Positions 7,881 through 16,927 are shown, counted from the stretch's first letter. The stretch: 64,000 nucleotides of DNA from Streptomyces fragilis (GCF_003112515.1 NZ_BEVZ01000002.1:558001-622000); one strand, 5' to 3'. A program made the numbers and translations. Notes: a model not told the origin generated them from the letters alone.

Positions 7881-9682
7881 CCGACCGCCCCGAGACCCCG
7901 CGCCCCGGGACCCCGCGCCCCGAGACCTCGCGCACCGGGACCCCGCGTCCCGCCGCCCTGCGTCCGCAGGACCTGCGCAGCCACCGCTGGTACGGCGACT
8001 CCGTCTCGGCGGGACTGCGCACCTTCAGCCACCGCGCCCGCACCCGCCAGCTCGGCTACCTGCCCGAGGAGCACCTCGGCAAGCCCGTCGTCGCGATCCT
8101 CAACACCTGGTCCGACATCAACCCCTGCCACGTCCACCTGCGCGAACGCGCCCAGGCGGTCAAGCGCGGGGTGTGGCAGGCAGGCGGCTTCCCGCTGGAG
8201 TTCCCGGTCTCCACGCTCTCGGAGACCTTCCAGAAGCCGACCCCCATGCTCTACCGCAACCTCCTCGCCATGGAGACCGAAGAACTGCTGCGCTCCTACC
8301 CGGTGGACGGCGCCGTGCTCCTCGGCGGCTGCGACAAGACCACGCCCGCCCTGCTGATGGGCGCCGCCAGCGCCGGCCTGCCCGCCGTGTTCGTGCCGGC
8401 CGGCCCCATGCTGCCGGGCCACTGGCGCAAGGAAGTCCTCGGCAGCGGCACCGACATGTGGAAGTACTGGGACCAGCGGCGCACCGGTGAGATCGGCGAC
8501 GGCGAACTCGGCGAGCTGGAGAACGGCCTGGCCCGCTCGCCCGGCCACTGCATGACCATGGGCACCGCCTCCACGCTCACCGCCGCCGCCGAGGTGCTCG
8601 GCATGACGATGCCCGGCGCCTCGTCCATCCCCGCCGTGGACTCGGGCCACGAGCGGATGGCCGCGGCCGCCGGCGCCCGCATCGTCGGCATGGTGTGGCA
8701 GGACGTCACCCCGTCGAAGATCCTCACCCGCGAGGCGTACGAGGACGCGGTCGCCACCGTCCTCGCGCTCGGCGGCTCCACCAACGCGGTCATCCACCTG
8801 ATCGCCATGGCCGGCCGCTCCGGCGTCACACTCACCCTCGACGACTTCGACCGCATCGCCCGCACGGTGCCGGTCCTCGCCAACCTGCGGCCCGGCGGCG
8901 CGTACCTCATGGAGGACTTCCACTTCGCGGGCGGCCTGCCCGGCTTCCTCACCCGCCTCACCGACGTGCTGCACCTGGACCGCCCCACCGCCGCCCACCC
9001 CACGCTGCGCGCCCAGCTCGAGGGCGCCCTCGTCCACGACGACGAGGTCATCCGCCCGCGCGAGCGGCCGCTGGCCGACGAGGGCGGCGTGGCCGTCCTG
9101 CGCGGCAACCTCTGCCCCGACGGCGCGGTGATCAAGCACATCGCCGCCGAGCCCCACCTGCTGCGGCACACCGGACCGGCCGTCGTCTTCGACGACTACC
9201 GCACCCTCCAGCGCACCATCGACGACCCGGCGCTCGGCATCACCGCCGACCACGTCCTGGTGCTGCGCAACGCCGGACCGCGGGGCGGGCCCGGCATGCC
9301 GGAGTACGGCATGCTGCCGATCCCCGAGTACCTCCTCAAGGAGGGCGTGCGGGACATGGTGCGCATCTCCGATGCCCGGATGAGCGGCACCAGTTACGGC
9401 GCGTGCGTCCTGCACGTGGCGCCCGAGTCGTACGTCGGCGGCCCGCTGGCCCTGGTGCGCACCGGCGACCTCATCACCCTCGACGTCCCGGCCCGCACCC
9501 TGCGCCTGGAGGTCGACGAGGCCGAACTGGAGCGCCGCCGCGCCGCCTGGACGGCGCCGGAGCAGCGGTGGGAACGCGGCTACGGCGCGCTCTACCAGGA
9601 GCAGATCACCCAGGCCGACACCGGCTGCGACTTCGCCTTCCTGGCCCGCCCGGGAAAGGTGCCCGAACCCTACGCCGGCTGA
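7877..9682 (+). CDS. IlvD/Edd-family sugar-acid dehydratase (L-arabinonate-dehydratase-like)
   Basis: The 601-residue Fe-S dehydratase carries three probable cluster cysteines: C84 (INPCH), C152 (GGCDKTTPA, with K154) and C225 (GHCMTMGTAS). Length and motifs fit the pentonate-dehydratase branch rather than IlvD of valine synthesis, whose gene would not sit in a sugar operon. The first 26 residues are a Pro/Arg/Thr-rich tandem repeat (PETPRPGTPRPETSRTGTPR) not expected in the core enzyme. Start and stop overlap with the DapA-family gene, so both act in series: dehydration of a pentonate or hexonate, then lyase or second dehydration. Substrate assignment to L-arabinonate or D-xylonate is inference. 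Confidence 0.88.
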   Translation: MTDRPETPRPGTPRPETSRTGTPRPAALRPQDLRSHRWYGDSVSAGLRTFSHRARTRQLGYLPEEHLGKPVVAILNTWSDINPCHVHLRERAQAVKRGVWQAGGFPLEFPVSTLSETFQKPTPMLYRNLLAMETEELLRSYPVDGAVLLGGCDKTTPALLMGAASAGLPAVFVPAGPMLPGHWRKEVLGSGTDMWKYWDQRRTGEIGDGELGELENGLARSPGHCMTMGTASTLTAAAEVLGMTMPGASSIPAVDSGHERMAAAAGARIVGMVWQDVTPSKILTREAYEDAVATVLALGGSTNAVIHLIAMAGRSGVTLTLDDFDRIARTVPVLANLRPGGAYLMEDFHFAGGLPGFLTRLTDVLHLDRPTAAHPTLRAQLEGALVHDDEVIRPRERPLADEGGVAVLRGNLCPDGAVIKHIAAEPHLLRHTGPAVVFDDYRTLQRTIDDPALGITADHVLVLRNAGPRGGPGMPEYGMLPIPEYLLKEGVRDMVRISDARMSGTSYGACVLHVAPESYVGGPLALVRTGDLITLDVPARTLRLEVDEAELERRRAAWTAPEQRWERGYGALYQEQITQADTGCDFAFLARPGKVPEPYAG

Positions 9683-9684
9683 AC

Positions 9685-9724
9685 CGCCGCCGGCCGGCCG
9701 TGCCCCGCGCCCCGGCCGGCGGCG
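9685..9724 (+). terminator. Hairpin terminator after the ilvD-type gene
   Basis: A perfect 13-bp stem CGCCGCCGGCCGG (9685-9697) pairs with 9712-9724 around a 14-nt loop, two bases after the stop codon. It separates the GntR operon from the ABC-importer operon. Confidence 0.6.
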
Positions 9725-9772
9725 CACCACCCCCACCGCGTGCGCTTCCGCGCGGACCACCGCACGCCGTGG

Positions 9773-9786
9773 AGCAAGCGCTTTCT
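9773..9786. promoter_or_regulatory. Second LacI-type operator upstream of the ABC-importer operon
   Basis: AGCAAGCGCTTTCT matches the core of the 959-984 palindrome (AGAAAGCGCTTTCT) at 13 of 14 positions. It lies 100 nt before the permease start and after a terminator, as expected for repressor control of this operon. Confidence 0.7.
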
Positions 9787-9885
9787 GCCGCCCCCGTCGG
9801 CCCCTCCGCCGCCCTCCGGACACCCGGACCGGGCCCGGCTCCCCGTACGACACGCACCACCGTGAACGAAACGGAGACAGAGGTC

Positions 9886-10851
9886 ATGGCCCCAGCAGCC
9901 CCCGCCGCCACCGCGGCGAAGACACCGGGCAGGACGTCCCGGGGCGCGCCCGGACGACGACGCGGGACCGGCAGCAGCACTCCGCGCCGCCTGCCCTACC
10001 TGCTGATCGCCCCCGCCGGGCTGCTCATGCTGGGCTTCATCGCCTACCCGGTGCTCAGCGTCTTCTACTACAGCCTGCAGCACTACAACGTCACCAAGCC
10101 CTGGCGCGACGGCTTCGCGGGCTTCGACAACTTCACCCGCGTCTTCACCGACGACCCGCTCTTCCGCGACTCCCTGGTGTTCAGCGCCAAATGGGTCGTC
10201 ACCGAGGTCTCGCTGCAGCTCCTCCTCGGCCTGGGGCTGGCCCTGCTGGTCAACCAGACGTTCGTCGGACGCGCCGTCGCCCGCGCCATGGTCTTCTCCC
10301 CGTGGGCCGTCTCCGGCGTGCTGACCACCACCATCTGGATGCTGCTCTACAACCCCTCGACCGGGGTGAGCCGCTACCTGGCGGACGCGGGCGTCGGCAG
10401 CTACGGCACCTCCGTGCTGTCCGACACCGACACCGTCTTCTGGGCGGTGGTCGTCACCGAACTCTGGCGCGGGGTGCCGTTCTTCGCGATCCTCATCCTC
10501 GCCGACCTGCAGTCCGTGCCCAAGGATCTCTACGAGGCGGCGTCCGTCGACGGCGCCGGCCGGCTGCGGCAGTTCGTCCACATCACGCTGCCGCACCTGA
10601 AGGACGCGATCATCCTCTCCACGCTGCTGCGCGCCGTGTGGGAGTTCAACAACGTCGACCTGCTCTACACCCTGACCGGCGGCGGGCCCGCGGGCGTCAC
10701 CACCACGCTCCCGCTGTACGTCGCCAACACGGGCATCGAGGGCCACGACTTCGGGTACGCCTCCGCGCTGACCACCGTGGCCTTCGTGATCCTCCTGTTC
10801 TGCTCCATCCTCTACCTGCGTCTGAGCAAGTTCGGAGGCGACTCCCGGTGA
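9886..10851 (+). CDS. ABC sugar importer permease (CUT1, MalF-like)
   Basis: The 321-residue inner-membrane protein has a basic cytoplasmic N-tail, six predicted transmembrane helices (the first around LLIAPAGLLMLGFIAYPVLS) and the coupling-helix EAA motif EAASVDGAGRLRQFVHITLP. ATG 9886 was preferred over the GTG 24 nt upstream because GGAG/AGAGG precedes it. Its stop overlaps the second permease start (GTGA). No ATPase gene is present, which is usual for Streptomyces CUT1 systems that share the MsiK ATPase. The substrate is probably an arabinan or pectin-derived oligosaccharide, given the cytoplasmic GH43 enzyme in the same operon. Confidence 0.93.
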   Translation: MAPAAPAATAAKTPGRTSRGAPGRRRGTGSSTPRRLPYLLIAPAGLLMLGFIAYPVLSVFYYSLQHYNVTKPWRDGFAGFDNFTRVFTDDPLFRDSLVFSAKWVVTEVSLQLLLGLGLALLVNQTFVGRAVARAMVFSPWAVSGVLTTTIWMLLYNPSTGVSRYLADAGVGSYGTSVLSDTDTVFWAVVVTELWRGVPFFAILILADLQSVPKDLYEAASVDGAGRLRQFVHITLPHLKDAIILSTLLRAVWEFNNVDLLYTLTGGGPAGVTTTLPLYVANTGIEGHDFGYASALTTVAFVILLFCSILYLRLSKFGGDSR

Positions 10852-11759
10852 CCGCCGCACTCGCCGAGACGGGCGACCGCCGCACGGCGCCCCCGGCCGG
10901 CACCCCCGTGACCCCGCAGGCCCCGCGCCGCCGCCGGCGCACCCGCGCCTTCGACGAGGTGCCGCGCTGGCAGATCTACCTGCCGCTCGGGCTCTACCTG
11001 CTCTTCACCCTGGTGCCGTTCTACTGGATGCTGCTCTTCGCGCTGCGGCCCGCCGGATCGACCTCGCTGGTGCCCTGGCCGGTCACCTTCGAGCACTTCG
11101 AGAAGGTCTGGAACGAGCGCAGCTTCGGCGTCTTCTTCCAGAACAGCATGCTGGTCGGCCTGGCCACCCTGGTCACCACCACCGTGATCGCCCTCTCCGG
11201 CGGCTACGCGCTGGCCCGGTTCGACTTCCGGGTGAAGAACGCCTTCATGCTCGCGCTGCTGTGCTCGCAGTTCATCCCGGGCGCGCTCATGCTGGTCCCG
11301 CTCTTCGAGATCTTCCGCAACCTCCGGATGATCAACTCGCTGGAGAGCGTGATCATCGCCGAGACGGTCTTCCAGCTCCCGCTGTCGATCATCCTGATCA
11401 GCGGCTTCATCAAGAACGTGCCGGTCTCCCTGGAGGAGGCCGCCTGGGTCGACGGCTGCTCACGGCTGCGGGCCTTCCGCGCCGTCGTCCTGCCGCTGCT
11501 GAGGCCGGGGCTGATCGCGGTCGGGTCCTTCGCCTTCGTGCACAGCTGGAACCACTTCCTGTTCGCGCTGATGTTCCTGAGCGAGCAGGACAAGCAGACG
11601 ATCCCGGTCGGCCTCAACACCCTGATCGGCGCCGACAGCGTGGACCTCGGCGCACTCGCCGCCGGCGGAGTGATCGCCGCCGTCCCCGTCGTCATCGTCT
11701 TCGCCTTCATCCAGAAATGGCTGATCACCGGCTTCAGCGCGGGCGCGGTCAAGGGCTGA
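10848..11759 (+). CDS. ABC sugar importer permease (CUT1, MalG-like)
   Basis: The 303-residue second permease has a basic N-tail (PRRRRRTRAF), six predicted helices beginning at YLPLGLYLLFTLVPFYWMLL and the EAA loop EEAAWVDGCSRLRAFRAVVL, which docks on the ATPase. Its GTG start overlaps the preceding stop and has TTCGGAGGCG as ribosome-binding site, so it is co-translated with the MalF-like partner. It forms the heterodimeric channel fed by the lipoprotein at 15589-16923. Confidence 0.93.
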   Translation: MTAALAETGDRRTAPPAGTPVTPQAPRRRRRTRAFDEVPRWQIYLPLGLYLLFTLVPFYWMLLFALRPAGSTSLVPWPVTFEHFEKVWNERSFGVFFQNSMLVGLATLVTTTVIALSGGYALARFDFRVKNAFMLALLCSQFIPGALMLVPLFEIFRNLRMINSLESVIIAETVFQLPLSIILISGFIKNVPVSLEEAAWVDGCSRLRAFRAVVLPLLRPGLIAVGSFAFVHSWNHFLFALMFLSEQDKQTIPVGLNTLIGADSVDLGALAAGGVIAAVPVVIVFAFIQKWLITGFSAGAVKG

Positions 11760-11827
11760 CCCGCCGCCACCCCGCGCCGCCCCGCCCCCCTTCACCGTCC
11801 GTGCGTACGCCCGAGGAGGCCCGCACC

Positions 11828-13015
11828 ATGAGCGCCCCGCACCCGACCCCGCCGCCCCTTCCCCTGGTGCTCGCCGGGGCGCGCGGCCACGGCCGCCGGC
11901 ACCTGGACAACATCCGCCGCCTGGAGGGCGCCGGACGGGTGCGGCTGGCCGGAATCTGCGACCTCACCCCGCTCACCGGCGCCGAGCTGGCCGGCTTCGC
12001 GTCGCCGCCCGAGCAGTCGGCCGACTTCGCGGCCCTGCTGGAGGCCACCGGCGCCCGCGCCGCCGTCGTCTGCACCCCGCTGCAGACGCACGCCGACCTC
12101 GCCACCGCCGCCGCCGCGCGCGGGGTGCACCTGCTTCTGGAGAAGCCGCCCGCCGCCTCCTGGGCCGCCCACCGGCGGGTCGAGGACGCGGTGCGCGAGG
12201 CGGGCACCGTCTGCCAGATCGGCTTCCAGACCCTCGGCTCGCACGCCGTGCCCGCCGTCCGTGAGCTGATCTCCTCCGGCGCGATCGGCCGGGTCAAGGG
12301 CGTCGCCGCGGCCGGTGCCTGGGTACGCGACAGCGCCTACTGGGCCCGCGCCCCCTGGGCCGGCCGGCGCCGCCTCGGCTCCGTCGACGTCGTCGACGGC
12401 GTGCTCACCAACCCGCTGGCCCACGCCGTCTCCACCGCCCTCGCCCTCGCGGACGCCGAACGCGCCGAGGACGTCACCGGCATCGAGACGGAACTGCTGC
12501 GCGCCAACGACATCGAGGCCGACGACACCTCCTGCGTCCGCGTCACCACCACGCGCGGGACGGACGTCGTCGTCGCCGCGACGCTGTGCGCGGAGCGGGC
12601 CGGCGAACCGTACGTCCTTGTGCACGGCGAGAGCGGCCGGATCACCTTCTGGTACAAGGAGGACCGGGTGCTCCTGCAGCGCGCCGGACACGGTCCCGAG
12701 GAGCACGTCCACGGCCGCACGGACCTGCTGGAGAACCTCCTCGACCACCTCGCGGACGGCACGGAGGTGCTCGCCCCGCCCGCCCGCTCCGGCGCCTTCA
12801 TGCGCGTCCTCGAAGCGGTCCGCACCGCCCCCGAGCCCCTCCCGCTGCCGCCGGACGCCTGGCGCACCGCGCACGACACCCCCGCACCGCGACGCGTGGT
12901 CCCCGGCGTCGACGGCCTGGTCGCCGCCTGCGCCGACACCCTGCGCCTGTTCTCCGAGACCGGCGCCGAACCCTGGGCGGCACCGGCCGCCTCCGCCGGA
13001 ACGAGGACCTCATGA
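11828..13015 (+). CDS. Gfo/Idh/MocA-family oxidoreductase
   Basis: The 395-residue NAD(P)-dependent enzyme has a Rossmann domain (VLAGARGHGRRHLDNI, then GICDLTP), LLLEKPPAAS carrying the catalytic-region lysine, and a C-terminal dimerisation domain. Its stop overlaps the next start (ATGA). Family members include the L-arabinose 1-dehydrogenase of Azospirillum, so a sugar-1-dehydrogenase feeding the downstream pentonate route is plausible. Co-transcription with a PmoA-family protein and GH43 also fits deglycosylation-type oxidoreductases. The substrate is unresolved. Confidence 0.9.
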   Translation: MSAPHPTPPPLPLVLAGARGHGRRHLDNIRRLEGAGRVRLAGICDLTPLTGAELAGFASPPEQSADFAALLEATGARAAVVCTPLQTHADLATAAAARGVHLLLEKPPAASWAAHRRVEDAVREAGTVCQIGFQTLGSHAVPAVRELISSGAIGRVKGVAAAGAWVRDSAYWARAPWAGRRRLGSVDVVDGVLTNPLAHAVSTALALADAERAEDVTGIETELLRANDIEADDTSCVRVTTTRGTDVVVAATLCAERAGEPYVLVHGESGRITFWYKEDRVLLQRAGHGPEEHVHGRTDLLENLLDHLADGTEVLAPPARSGAFMRVLEAVRTAPEPLPLPPDAWRTAHDTPAPRRVVPGVDGLVAACADTLRLFSETGAEPWAAPAASAGTRTS

Positions 13016-13884
13016 CCGCGCCCCGGGACGTCCCCGCCGTGGAGGTCCTCGCCGACCTCCGCTGCGCCGGGCGGAGGGTCGCCCGCTACCTGGTCCGCCC
13101 GGACCTGGACCCGCGGCTGTCGCCCCGCCCCTACCTCCACCCGGTGACCACCCTCGCCGGCGTCGTGGTCACCGAGGAACTGCCCCCCGACCACCTGCAC
13201 CACCTCGGCGCGGGCGTGGCCGTGCCCGACGTCGACGGCCGCAGCTTCTGGGGCGGACGCACCTTCGTCCGCGACCGCGGTCCGGTGCTGCTCGACAACC
13301 ACGGCGTCCAGCGGCACACGGGCTGGCGCCGCAAGGACGACGGCCGCATCGAGGAGGACCTGGTCTGGGAGGCCGGCGGCGCCGTGCTGCTGCGTGAGCG
13401 GCGCACGGTCACGGCCACCGCGCTCGCCGACCGCGCCTGGGCGCTGGGCCTGACCTTCGCGCTCACCCCCGCGGGCGGGCCCGTCACCATCGGCAGCCCC
13501 GCCACCAACGGCCGCCCCGGCGCGGGCTACGGAGGCTTCTTCTGGCGCGCCCCCAAGGAGGCCGGCGCCCCCGCCGCCTTCACCGCGGACGCCGACGGCG
13601 AGGAGGCCGTGCACGGCCGGTGCGCCGACTGGCTCGCCCTCGCCGGTGACGGCTGGACCCTCATCCTCGCCGGTGCGGACGAGGCCACCCGCCGTGACCC
13701 CTGGTTCGTGCGGACCGCCGAGTACCCGGGCGTCGGCTCGTCCCTGGCCTGGTCGCACCCGGTCGCCCTCTCGGCCGGGCAGACCCTCGCCCGCAGGGTG
13801 GTCACCGTCGTCGCCGACGGCCGCCTCGACCGGGGCGCGGCCGGCGACCTCGCGGAGCTCGCGAAGGAGGCGACGGCGGAGTGA
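13012..13884 (+). CDS. PmoA-family (DUF6807) protein
   Basis: The 290-residue protein resembles the PmoA/DUF6807 family often found beside Gfo/Idh/MocA oxidoreductases in carbohydrate clusters. Recognisable segments are RPYLHPVTTLAGVVVTEELP, then DHLHHLGAG, SFWGGRTF, YGGFFWRAP and the C-terminal FVRTAEYPGVGSSLAWS. The His-rich N-terminal stretch suggests a metal or sugar-binding pocket. No secretion signal is present, so it acts in the cytoplasm. It overlaps both neighbours by four bases, so oxidoreductase, PmoA protein and GH43 are produced together. The biochemical role of the family is poorly defined. Confidence 0.8.
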   Translation: MTAPRDVPAVEVLADLRCAGRRVARYLVRPDLDPRLSPRPYLHPVTTLAGVVVTEELPPDHLHHLGAGVAVPDVDGRSFWGGRTFVRDRGPVLLDNHGVQRHTGWRRKDDGRIEEDLVWEAGGAVLLRERRTVTATALADRAWALGLTFALTPAGGPVTIGSPATNGRPGAGYGGFFWRAPKEAGAPAAFTADADGEEAVHGRCADWLALAGDGWTLILAGADEATRRDPWFVRTAEYPGVGSSLAWSHPVALSAGQTLARRVVTVVADGRLDRGAAGDLAELAKEATAE

Positions 13885-15443
13885 ACGCCCCCGCACCGAA
13901 CCGGCCGTGGACCGCCGACCTCGGCGACGGCTCCTACCGCAACCCGGTCCTGAACGCGGACTGGTCCGACCCCGACGTGATCCGCGTGGGCGACGACTAC
14001 TACCTCACCGCCTCCAGCTTCGGCCGCGTCCCCGGCCTTCCCCTGCTGCACTCCCGCGACCTGGTCAACTGGACCCTCGTCGGCCACGCACTCGAAAGGC
14101 TCACGCCGCACGAGGACTTCGCCGTGCCCCGCCCGGACCGCGGCGTGTGGGCCCCGGCGCTGCGGCACCACGCGGGCCGCTTCTGGATCTTCTGGGGCGA
14201 CCCCGACCAGGGCGTCTTCCAGGTCAACGCGCCAGACATCGACGGCCCTTGGAGCGCCCCGCACCTGCTGAAGCCGGGCAAGGGGCTGATCGACGCCTGC
14301 CCGCTGTGGGACGAGGAGACCGGCGAGGCCTACCTGGTGCACGGCTGGGCCAGGTCCCGCGCCGGGGTGAAGAACCGTCTCACCGGCCACCGGATGAGCC
14401 CCGACGGCCTCACCCTCCTCGACGAGGGCGCGCTCCTGGTCGACGGAGACCTGCTGCCCGGCTGGTTCACCCTGGAGGGCCCCAAGCTCTACCGGCACGA
14501 CGGCTGGTTCTGGATCCTCGCCCCCGCCGGATCGGTCGGGACCGGCTGGCAGGGCGCCTTCCGCGCGCGGTCCTTCCTCGGACCGTACGAGGAGAAGGTC
14601 GTCCTGGAGCAGGGCGGCACCGACGTCAACGGCCCCCACCAGGGCGGCTGGGTGCGTACCCCGCAGGGCGAGGACTGGTTCCTGCACTTCCAGTCCCGCG
14701 GCGCGCACGGCCGGGTCGTCCACCTGCAGCCGATGCGCTGGACCACCGACGAACAGGGGCTGCCCTGGCCCGTGCTGGGCGACGACGGCACGCCCGTCGC
14801 CGTGCACCGCAAGCCGCAGGGGCCGCCGCAGCCGACGGCCGCGCCCGCCACCGACGACGACTTCGCGGGCGGCCGGTTCGGCCTCCAGTGGCAGTGGGCG
14901 GCCAACCCGGGACAGGGGTGGACGACCGCGCACGACGGCGACGGGCTGCGGCTGACCTGCGTCCGCACCGGCCACGTCGACGACCTGCGCTCGCTGGCCC
15001 ACCTGCTGACCCAGCGGATGCCCGCCGAGACCTTCACCGCCGAGGTGGACCTCCGCCTCGACGCGGCCGCGGCGGGCGCCCGGGCCGGCCTCGCGGTCGT
15101 CGGCGAGGCGTACGCCTGGATCGGTCTGGAGCGGGACGGCGACGGCCGCGTCCGCCTCGTCCACCGGTTCGCCGAGGACACCGCCACCCCGGAGCGCGAC
15201 GCCGCGCACGCGAGGGACGCGCCCGGTGGACGGGCCCGGCTGCGCGTCGAGGTGTCCCCGGGCGCCCGGTGCCGTTTCCTCGCAGACACCGGCGACGGGA
15301 CCGGGCTTTGGCCCTCCGGCCAGGTGTTCGCCGCGGCGCCCTGGGGCTGGACCGGGGCCCTGCTCGGCCTGTTCGCCGCCGCCCCGCCCGGGACGGACGC
15401 CGCGGGGACCGGCGTCTTCACCCGTTACCGCACGACCGCCTGA
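13881..15443 (+). CDS. Glycoside hydrolase family 43, arabinofuranosidase/xylosidase-like
   Basis: The 520-residue cytoplasmic enzyme has an N-terminal five-bladed beta-propeller with the GH43 base in NADWSDPDVIRVGDDYY, the pKa-modulating aspartate near DACPLWDEETGEAYLVHGW and the acid glutamate in TLEGPKLYR, then a C-terminal beta-sandwich (from about residue 325, DDDFAGGRFGLQWQW). This two-domain layout fits the GH43 branch that trims alpha-L-arabinofuranosyl or beta-xylosyl units. There is no signal peptide, so it should act on oligosaccharides brought in by the ABC importer. The GTG start overlaps the preceding gene. Linkage specificity cannot be read from sequence. Confidence 0.88.
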   Translation: MNAPAPNRPWTADLGDGSYRNPVLNADWSDPDVIRVGDDYYLTASSFGRVPGLPLLHSRDLVNWTLVGHALERLTPHEDFAVPRPDRGVWAPALRHHAGRFWIFWGDPDQGVFQVNAPDIDGPWSAPHLLKPGKGLIDACPLWDEETGEAYLVHGWARSRAGVKNRLTGHRMSPDGLTLLDEGALLVDGDLLPGWFTLEGPKLYRHDGWFWILAPAGSVGTGWQGAFRARSFLGPYEEKVVLEQGGTDVNGPHQGGWVRTPQGEDWFLHFQSRGAHGRVVHLQPMRWTTDEQGLPWPVLGDDGTPVAVHRKPQGPPQPTAAPATDDDFAGGRFGLQWQWAANPGQGWTTAHDGDGLRLTCVRTGHVDDLRSLAHLLTQRMPAETFTAEVDLRLDAAAAGARAGLAVVGEAYAWIGLERDGDGRVRLVHRFAEDTATPERDAAHARDAPGGRARLRVEVSPGARCRFLADTGDGTGLWPSGQVFAAAPWGWTGALLGLFAAAPPGTDAAGTGVFTRYRTTA

Positions 15444-15512
15444 CGCACCCACGGCACGACCCGGCCCCGCCCGGCGGACCAGGCACCCCCGCCTCCGCCA
15501 CCACCGCACCGG

Positions 15513-15557
15513 GCACCACCCGCACCACCCGCGTCACCCGCACCACCCGCACCACCA
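15513..15557. repeat. Short tandem repeat before the binding-protein gene
   Basis: About five copies of a 9-bp unit related to GCACCACCC (with one GCGTCACCC variant) run through the 145-nt gap between the GH43 gene and the lipoprotein gene. No hairpin terminator is obvious, so read-through to the lipoprotein gene is likely. Confidence 0.5.
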
Positions 15558-15588
15558 AGGAACCCCTTCCACGAGAGAAGAGCCGACC

Positions 15589-16923
15589 ATGAGAGCGACG
15601 ATCCACCGGAACCGCAGAACGACGGCAGCCGTGGCGCTGGCCGCGGTGTTCGCCCTGACCGCCACCGCCTGCGGCGACGACGGCAGCGCGGGCGGCGGCG
15701 ACGAGGGCTCCGGCAAGGGCGAGATCACCTTCTGGGACAACAACGGCGGTGTCCGCACCCCGGTCTGGGAGAAGATCATCGCCGAGTTCGAGAAGAAGAA
15801 CCCGGACATCGACGTCACGTACGTGCCGATCCCGATCACCGACGTGCAGTCGAAGTACGACACGGCCATCGCCGGCGGCGGCCTCCCCGACGTGGGCGGC
15901 GTCGGCACCGCGTACCTGGCGAACATGGTCGCGCAGGACGCCCTGGAGCCGGTCGGCGACCGGATCGAGGGCAGCGCGCTCAAGGGCAAGCTCTCCGAGC
16001 AGATGGCGGAGAGCGTCAGGTCGGCGGGCGGGCGCGGCGACGAGATGTACTCCGTGCCGACCAGCGCCAACCAGGGCACCCTCTGGTACCGCACCGACCT
16101 GTTCGAGGCGGCCGGCGCCGAACCGCCCACCAGCTGGGACCGGTTCTACGAGGCCGCCGAGAAGCTCACCGACGCGAAGAAGAACGAGTTCGGCTTCACC
16201 ATCCGCGGCGGCGCCGGCTCGGTCGCCCAGGCGCTCGACATGATGTACGCCCAGTCCGGCATCGACACCTTCTGGAAGGGCGACCGGACCACCGTCAACG
16301 ACCCGAAGAACGTCGAGGCGCTCGAGAAGTACGTCGGCCTCTACAAGAAGGCCACGCCCGAGGCCGACCTGAACAACGACTTCGCCAAGATGGTCGCCCA
16401 GTTCACCCAGGGCGACATCGGCATGCTGCAGCACAACCTGGGCTCCTACACCGACCACGTGAAGGCGTTCGGCAAGGACAAGGTCGAGGGCATCCCGCTG
16501 CCCCCGTCCGCCGAGGGCAGCCCGCGCACCATCGTCTCCAACCCGGTCGACGGGCTCGGCCTGTTCAAGAGCAGCAAGAACAAGACGGCCGCCTGGAAGT
16601 TCATCGAGTTCGCCGCGTCCCACGAGATGAACAGCCTCTGGAACCAGGAGGCCGGCTCCATCCCCGCCAACACCGAGGCGTCCGGCGACGCCTGGATCAG
16701 CGAGGTCGAGCCGGTCAAGGCGGCCATGGAGTCCCTCAACGACCCCGGCACCAAGGTCGTCCAGCTGCCGTACTACCTGCCCGACTGGAACAACATCAGC
16801 AAGGCCGACAGCGAGCCGGACTTCCAGAAGCTGCTGCTCGGCGAGATCAGCGCGAAGCAGTTCGCGGACAAGCTCGCCGGAGCGCTCAACGACGCCCAGG
16901 CGGAGTGGAAGCAGCAGCAGTGA
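15589..16923 (+). CDS. ABC importer sugar-binding lipoprotein
   Basis: The 444-residue extracytoplasmic receptor has a positively charged N-region (HRNRR), a hydrophobic core and the lipobox ending ATAC at C28, so it should be lipid-anchored. The mature part has the family-1 solute-binding pattern: GEITFWDNNGG, IIAEFEKKNPDIDVTYV, GGLPDVGGV, and WKFIEFAASHEMNSLW in the C-lobe. It is the last gene of the importer operon and is followed by a terminator. With the two permeases it forms a CUT1 importer lacking its own ATPase. The ligand is inferred to be an arabino- or galacturono-oligosaccharide. Confidence 0.93.
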   Translation: MRATIHRNRRTTAAVALAAVFALTATACGDDGSAGGGDEGSGKGEITFWDNNGGVRTPVWEKIIAEFEKKNPDIDVTYVPIPITDVQSKYDTAIAGGGLPDVGGVGTAYLANMVAQDALEPVGDRIEGSALKGKLSEQMAESVRSAGGRGDEMYSVPTSANQGTLWYRTDLFEAAGAEPPTSWDRFYEAAEKLTDAKKNEFGFTIRGGAGSVAQALDMMYAQSGIDTFWKGDRTTVNDPKNVEALEKYVGLYKKATPEADLNNDFAKMVAQFTQGDIGMLQHNLGSYTDHVKAFGKDKVEGIPLPPSAEGSPRTIVSNPVDGLGLFKSSKNKTAAWKFIEFAASHEMNSLWNQEAGSIPANTEASGDAWISEVEPVKAAMESLNDPGTKVVQLPYYLPDWNNISKADSEPDFQKLLLGEISAKQFADKLAGALNDAQAEWKQQQ

Positions 16924-16927
16924 CACC

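Noticed and set aside
8173..9682. Calling the Fe-S dehydratase IlvD of branched-chain amino acid synthesis
   Set aside because: It is co-translated with a DapA-family lyase under a GntR regulator in a sugar-acid locus, and the motifs fit the pentonate-dehydratase branch.
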